Origin: DASXUG01 sp964620425
GTDB taxonomy: Bacteria > Pseudomonadota > Gammaproteobacteria > Burkholderiales > Methylophilaceae
Assembly: GCA_964620425.1 (NCBI GenBank)
Contig: CAZUGV010000002.1
Location: 186,001 to 250,000 of the forward strand
Length of the DNA: 64,000 bases
Direction: 5' to 3'
The position numbers and the translations under genes were made by a program. Shown piece after piece: positions 60,062 through 64,000 of this stretch. How positions within the stretch are numbered: the first letter of the stretch is position 1; every line of letters starts with the position of its first letter. Under the pieces are notes generated by a model that saw only the letters and a list, made by a program, of their open reading frames with translations, was not told the origin of the DNA and did not search any database.

Positions 60062-61099
60062 ATGCAAACGATACAACCACTCCACATTCAACAAGATTTA
60101 GATGTTTGGCGTGATAACGCAATCGCTTTAGAAAGTGAGCTAAATAGTGTTGTTTTAGGCTTGAAGCCAGCAATTAGGTTGCTGATTGTTGCTATTTTTT
60201 CACGCGGACATGTCTTGCTAGAGGGTAATGTTGGCGTTGGTAAAACCACTTTATTACGCGCTGCGGCGCGCGGTTTGGGTGGCGGCTATCAGCGGGTTGA
60301 GGGCACGATTGATTTAATGCCACAAGATTTAATTTACCACACCTATATTGATGCTGAAGGCAAGCCCAAAGTTGAACCTGGTCCATTATTAGCGCAAGGA
60401 GAAAATTTATCGGTTTTTTTCTTTAATGAAATTAATCGTGCGCGACCTCAGGTACATTCATTATTGCTGCGCGTGATGGCAGAGCGCAGTGTCAGTGCTT
60501 TTAACCGCGAATATTATTTCCCTCACTTGCAGGTATTTGCAGACCGCAATGCGGTTGAAAAAGAGGAAACGTTTGAATTGCCAGGGGCGGCGCGAGATCG
60601 TTTTTTGATGGAGATTGAAATTGCTCCATCTAATGATAGTGCGGTGCATAAGGCGCTCACATTTGAAACGCGCTTTCATAATACCGATCAGCTGATTGAG
60701 GCGGTGGGTGCTGGGCGAATTGATTATGCACAACTGACCTATTTAGCACCGCAAATTCAACAACAAGTCGGCGCAGGCGAGGCAATTCAGGATTTTGTTG
60801 AGCACCTACGGCGAGCCACTCACCGTCCTCAAGATTATGGGATAAAGCTTCCTGAAGTCGAAATGGATGAGTTAATGGTCACAGGGATGGGGCCAAGAGG
60901 TAGTAGTATGCTGGTGCGTGCGGCAAAAGTTTCGGCATGGCTAGATGGCAGAAGTTATTTAACACCAGAAGATGTGGCATCGGTGTTTCATGAAGTTGTC
61001 GCACATCGGGTATTTTTTACGCCCATATATGAATTGCAACGCGCTTGGCTAGCAAGAGCTTATACGCAAGCTATTTTGCAGCATGTGCCAGCTCCTTAG
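60062..61099 (+). CDS. mxaR: MoxR-family AAA+ ATPase MxaR
   Basis: 345 aa. MoxR-type ATPase: Walker A EGNVGVGKTTLLRAAARGL near 58-66, GTIDLMPQDLIYH, Walker B FFFNEINRARP (Asn in place of Asp after F; MoxR proteins often have D/N variants) and sensor regions. MoxR ATPases with vWA partners act as chaperones that insert metal or cofactor; MxaR belongs to the MDH gene cluster. Heads a run with mxaS, mxaA and mxaC. No strong ribosome binding site. Confidence 0.9.
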   Translation: MQTIQPLHIQQDLDVWRDNAIALESELNSVVLGLKPAIRLLIVAIFSRGHVLLEGNVGVGKTTLLRAAARGLGGGYQRVEGTIDLMPQDLIYHTYIDAEGKPKVEPGPLLAQGENLSVFFFNEINRARPQVHSLLLRVMAERSVSAFNREYYFPHLQVFADRNAVEKEETFELPGAARDRFLMEIEIAPSNDSAVHKALTFETRFHNTDQLIEAVGAGRIDYAQLTYLAPQIQQQVGAGEAIQDFVEHLRRATHRPQDYGIKLPEVEMDELMVTGMGPRGSSMLVRAAKVSAWLDGRSYLTPEDVASVFHEVVAHRVFFTPIYELQRAWLARAYTQAILQHVPAP

Positions 61100-61120
61100 T
61101 TTTAGCTAAATCCACTTCAA

Positions 61121-61978
61121 TTGATTAAGCAATCACTTATTCACTACCGTGTACGATGGAAGCCATCTGGCTATTTCCCTGGTGCTACGCGAGGCTTGGC
61201 TGCTGGAATTGGCGATCAACTGCGCTCAGTCGTGTTGTTGCGTGATAATCCAGACCCGCGTCGATTAGATCTGCGTACAAGTATGCGTGATCCTTTTCAG
61301 CATTTATGGGTGCGTGATTTCAATTTAAACGCAGCTTTAAAAGTGATTGTGCTAATCGATACCTCTGCATCCATGGGCTATTGCGGTAGTGTAAATCGTA
61401 TGCAAGTGGTGCAAGATATTGCGTCGAAACTGGCGCTGTCTGCTTATCGTAATGGCGATGCTTTTGGTTTGTATGCAGCGGATGAAGCATTGAATAAAAC
61501 TTGCAGTTTGCCAGCAAGAGCTAATCGTGGTGCATGGCTGTGGGTACAGCATCATTTAAGTAAAATTAAGCCGCGTGGTCGTCATGCGGATGGTTTATTG
61601 GAGGCGGTTGCAGGTCTGCCTCAGCGACCTTGCCTAGTCTTTGTGATTTCAGATTTTAGATGGTCTGAGGGTAAATTGAAGCAAATGATGAAAAAAATGA
61701 GTCACCATGATGTCGTTCCCATCATACTGCAAGACCCAGCTGAAATGAGTGTTCTACCTAATCGCGGTATTGCCATGCTGAGAGATATGGAAACAGGTGC
61801 TTCTAAGTTTGTATGGATGCGTCCTAGCCTACAAAGAAAAATGATGGCAGTGCGTCAGCATCATATTGAATCTGTCCGAGCAACTTGTCGCATTTATGGC
61901 AAGCAACCCTTTGTGGTCAACGGTGCGTTTAACCCAGATCATTTAACACGCTACTTTATGGAGCGAGCTCGTCAATGA
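61121..61978 (+). CDS. mxaS: MxaS-like DUF58 protein
   Basis: 285 aa with a TTG start (no ATG until residue 55). DUF58/vWA-like: YFPGATRGLAAGIGDQLRSVVLLRDNPDPRRLDLRTSMRDPFQHLWVRDF, then a MIDAS-like DTSASM in VIVLIDTSASMGYCG and FVISDFRWSEG. MxaS is the usual partner of MxaR in MDH maturation. It ends with an ATGA overlap into mxaA. Start choice is uncertain. Confidence 0.87.
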   Translation: MIKQSLIHYRVRWKPSGYFPGATRGLAAGIGDQLRSVVLLRDNPDPRRLDLRTSMRDPFQHLWVRDFNLNAALKVIVLIDTSASMGYCGSVNRMQVVQDIASKLALSAYRNGDAFGLYAADEALNKTCSLPARANRGAWLWVQHHLSKIKPRGRHADGLLEAVAGLPQRPCLVFVISDFRWSEGKLKQMMKKMSHHDVVPIILQDPAEMSVLPNRGIAMLRDMETGASKFVWMRPSLQRKMMAVRQHHIESVRATCRIYGKQPFVVNGAFNPDHLTRYFMERARQ

Positions 61979-62943
61979 GATTGCCTATGAAATTACCCAT
62001 GATATGTTTGATATGTTTCGGAATCTGGTTGCAAAGTTTGATCGCGTTTGCGGGTGTATTGGCTAGTCCAATGCAGGTGGTGATGCGCAATCACGGTTAT
62101 ACCATAGGTGACACCATCGATATGTACGTGTCGATCACTTTGCAAAAGGGGCAAACGCTCGATATGGGTAGTATTCCATTAAATGGGCCAGTAAGCTCTT
62201 GGCTTGACTTGCGGGAGGTGCGCATTACTCAAGATGTAAATGCGCGGGATGAATCTAAAATCAATATTAAGTTGACCTGGCAAATATTTGCCACGGTAGT
62301 GCAAACGCAAATGCTTAAAACGCCTGCCATTGCATTAAAAACACTTGCGAAGAAACCTATCCATATCATTATTCCTGCGCAGGGGTTTTATATGTCATCG
62401 GTATTGCCACAGCAGTTGCCAGATTCAGGGCATCGGCCATTTATTCCACCCACCAAATTAGACACAGCAACACCTTTATTGTTGGCTGCTTTGTGTTTTT
62501 TGGCGGCATTAATTTGTGGAGTCGTGTGGATATGGTTGGGCGATCAGCTACCTTGGTGGCCTCGCAAGCCTGGCCCTATCGCCTTACTGGAGCGTAAGTT
62601 GCGAGCTTATCCATTGGTAAATTCCCAACAATTTGATTGGCAGGAGCTTAGACTTATTCATACTGCACTTGCAGATAGTGCTGGGGAAACGCTTTATCCA
62701 AATACACTAGAGAGACTCTATCAGAAATGTCCTTATTTGCTGAGTAGAGAGTCTGACATTACGCAATTTTTTCAGCAATCTTGGATGCTTATTTTTGAAT
62801 CATCTCAAGATTCAAAAATTTCGCGGATATCAGTCCAGAATACACTGCAATGGATACATGATGCTGCACTGTCTGAACGTTTGTTTAGACGAGAATCTGC
62901 CGCGCTTAAGCACAAAACCAATTATAAGCTTTACCGTGTATAG
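61975..62943 (+). CDS. mxaA: MxaA-like membrane-anchored protein
   Basis: 322 aa. N-terminal signal-like helix (ICLICFGIWLQSLIAFAG), a periplasmic beta-rich domain, a second membrane segment at about 168-190 (LLLAALCFLAALICGVVWIWLG) and a cytoplasmic helical tail (LLERKLRAYP...LRLIHTALADSAGETLY). MxaA is needed for metal insertion into calcium MDH in Methylorubrum extorquens; here it sits with XoxF. Identity is mostly from gene order (R-S-A-C) and topology. Confidence 0.8.
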   Translation: MRLPMKLPMICLICFGIWLQSLIAFAGVLASPMQVVMRNHGYTIGDTIDMYVSITLQKGQTLDMGSIPLNGPVSSWLDLREVRITQDVNARDESKINIKLTWQIFATVVQTQMLKTPAIALKTLAKKPIHIIIPAQGFYMSSVLPQQLPDSGHRPFIPPTKLDTATPLLLAALCFLAALICGVVWIWLGDQLPWWPRKPGPIALLERKLRAYPLVNSQQFDWQELRLIHTALADSAGETLYPNTLERLYQKCPYLLSRESDITQFFQQSWMLIFESSQDSKISRISVQNTLQWIHDAALSERLFRRESAALKHKTNYKLYRV

Positions 62944-62960
62944 GCGATTGGAGCGAAGCG

Positions 62961-62996
62961 ATGGGTATTTTTGTTAACAAAATGGCGATAGCTTGA
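62961..62996 (+). other. 11-codon ORF overlapping the mxaC start
   Basis: MGIFVNKMAIA then TGA, whose A is the first base of the mxaC ATG. GGAG lies seven bases before its ATG, better than anything in front of mxaC, so translational coupling is plausible. Confidence 0.35.
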
Positions 62997-64000
62997 TGAG
63001 TGCCCTGCACTTTTCTAAACCAGAGTTGTTGTGGTTGCTATTACCATCTTTGTTACCGTTGATTTCCTATGGTGTTAAACAGTTTGCGTATCCAGGCTTG
63101 GAGGATTGGCCTAGAGATATTTTTTCAGATTGGTTGCGCTGGGGGTTGCGTTTGTTAGCTGTGTGCACGCTCATTTGTTTGGTGATTGGGGCGGCAGGGC
63201 CTTTTACTGAAGGCGGGGTCGCGATACGTGAGGGTAAAGGGGCTGAAATTGTGGTGGTGCTTGATCGCAGTGGAAGCATGTCCGAAAACTTAGAAAATTA
63301 CGACCAAGGTCAGCAGGCGAAACCAGTTAGTAAAATTGAAGCAGCACGTCAGGTTTTACTTAAATTCATGGATCAACGCCCAGGCGATACCTTTGGGATG
63401 GTCGTGTTTAATGCCGCACCAATCAGTGTTGCGCCCTTGTCTGCCGACCGTGAGCTAGCCAAAGCGGCTTTAAAAAGTGCCGAAAGCAATAGCTCTGGCT
63501 TTACTGCGCTAAATCGTGCACTGGCTTTGGGGCTAGATTACTTTAATGGACGTCCATATACGGCGTCGCGTTTGATTCTGCTAGTGTCAGATGGGGATGC
63601 TGTGATTGAGCCAGAAGATAGAAAAATTCTAAAGAAGTTGTTCAAACAGTATCAAGCCAAATTGATTTGGATTTACGTGCATGCGGGGGTGGAAAAAAAT
63701 AATTTAGATAGCGTGATTGCAGGAGAGAATGAATTTATTAGCAGCCGAGACTTAGCAAGAGAGGAAGCAATTCAAACCAGCGCTATGCATAAAATTTTTG
63801 ATGCCTTGGAAGTGCCTTACCAAGCGTTTGAAGTGACCAGCCAAGCTGGCTTGCAACGTGCAATTGCTGCAGTTAGCCAATCGACAAATAAGCCCACGCG
63901 CTATGAGTATCGCCTTCCACGGCAAGGTTACGCTGTTTATTTTTATGGGCTAACCATGTTGCTTTTGGCCAGTCTATTTTGGATTAAACACATTGAAATT
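62996..64000 (+). CDS. mxaC: MxaC-like vWA-domain membrane protein (3' truncated by window edge)
   Basis: 335 codons, open to the window end. Two N-terminal membrane segments (LLWLLLPSLLPLISYG, WGLRLLAVCTLICLVIGAAG), then a vWA domain with MIDAS D-R-S-G-S-M (VVVLDRSGSMSEN), and a C-terminal membrane segment (YAVYFYGLTMLLLASLFWI). MxaC/MxaL-type vWA proteins work with the MoxR ATPase in MDH maturation. Further genes (mxaK, mxaL) would be expected just beyond the edge. Confidence 0.85.
   Translation, partial: MSALHFSKPELLWLLLPSLLPLISYGVKQFAYPGLEDWPRDIFSDWLRWGLRLLAVCTLICLVIGAAGPFTEGGVAIREGKGAEIVVVLDRSGSMSENLENYDQGQQAKPVSKIEAARQVLLKFMDQRPGDTFGMVVFNAAPISVAPLSADRELAKAALKSAESNSSGFTALNRALALGLDYFNGRPYTASRLILLVSDGDAVIEPEDRKILKKLFKQYQAKLIWIYVHAGVEKNNLDSVIAGENEFISSRDLAREEAIQTSAMHKIFDALEVPYQAFEVTSQAGLQRAIAAVSQSTNKPTRYEYRLPRQGYAVYFYGLTMLLLASLFWIKHIEI

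Noticed and set aside
1..64000. CRISPR arrays, tRNA or rRNA genes, insertion sequences, prophage genes
   Set aside because: None seen: no regularly spaced direct repeats, no transposase or integrase frame, and no cloverleaf or rRNA-like stretches in the intergenic regions read.

Overview
The window looks like a chromosomal segment of a methylotrophic betaproteobacterium of the Methylophilaceae, most like Methylotenera. The reasons are the lanthanide-type methanol dehydrogenase xoxF with xoxJ, xoxG and mxaRSAC neighbours, the beta-proteobacterial gene order around it (atp-glmU-glmS; argS-SPOR-dsbA; zapA-6S RNA), and moderately AT-rich DNA. No mxaF/mxaI (calcium methanol dehydrogenase), prophage, transposase, tRNA, rRNA or CRISPR array was seen. 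Taxonomy is inferred from gene content only.

Layout. 1-7.2 kb: 3' end of the ATP synthase operon (atpA partial, atpG, atpD, atpC, strong terminator), then glmU and glmS for UDP-GlcNAc synthesis. 7.4-22.2 kb: a sigma54-type response regulator followed by a tightly packed MSHA-like type IV pilus/secretion operon (ExeA-like ATPase with SPOR domain, secretin, TPR protein, GspE-like ATPase, GspF-like platform protein, GspL/M-like proteins, a small secreted protein, two related pseudopilins) that runs into moeB with a TAATG overlap. 22.2-27.7 kb: stomatin/NfeD pair, valS, a BFD-like protein, a TusA-like and a rhodanese-like protein. Two copies of a 143-147 bp palindromic repeat lie here, with compensatory changes in their arms. 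27.7-38.4 kb: an SbmA/BacA-like ABC transporter and a corrinoid block. The minus-strand genes are led by a cobalamin riboswitch and run btuB-btuM-cobO-cobB-bluB-btuF-like-cobU; cobQ is on the plus strand. 38.5-49.5 kb: zapB-like gene, zapA, 6S RNA, a membrane protein, then argS-SPOR-dsbA-21 aa small ORF-SDR on the minus strand, priA, a NarX-like two-component pair and a Sel1-repeat protein.

50-64 kb is the most distinctive part: a methanol-oxidation locus. xoxF is followed by an XoxJ-like periplasmic binding protein fused to ankyrin repeats, a cytochrome c (XoxG), a YVTN beta-propeller, three tandem MxaD-like SRPBCC proteins, two secreted proteins of unknown function, a second YVTN propeller behind an orphan terminator, then mxaR-mxaS-mxaA-mxaC (the last cut by the window end). 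These maturation genes therefore sit with a lanthanide enzyme and not with mxaFI.

The regions connect physiologically. Methanol oxidised in the periplasm by XoxF passes electrons to XoxG, and respiration drives the ATP synthase. The corrinoid block looks like salvage and remodelling (outer-membrane receptor, BtuM, adenosylation, amidation, nucleotide-loop activation and lower-ligand synthesis); no corrin-ring genes are present here. Several non-coding elements are supported to differing degrees: cobalamin riboswitch and 6S RNA (strong), a minus-strand sRNA candidate upstream of xoxF and a leader/attenuator before the second YVTN gene (tentative).
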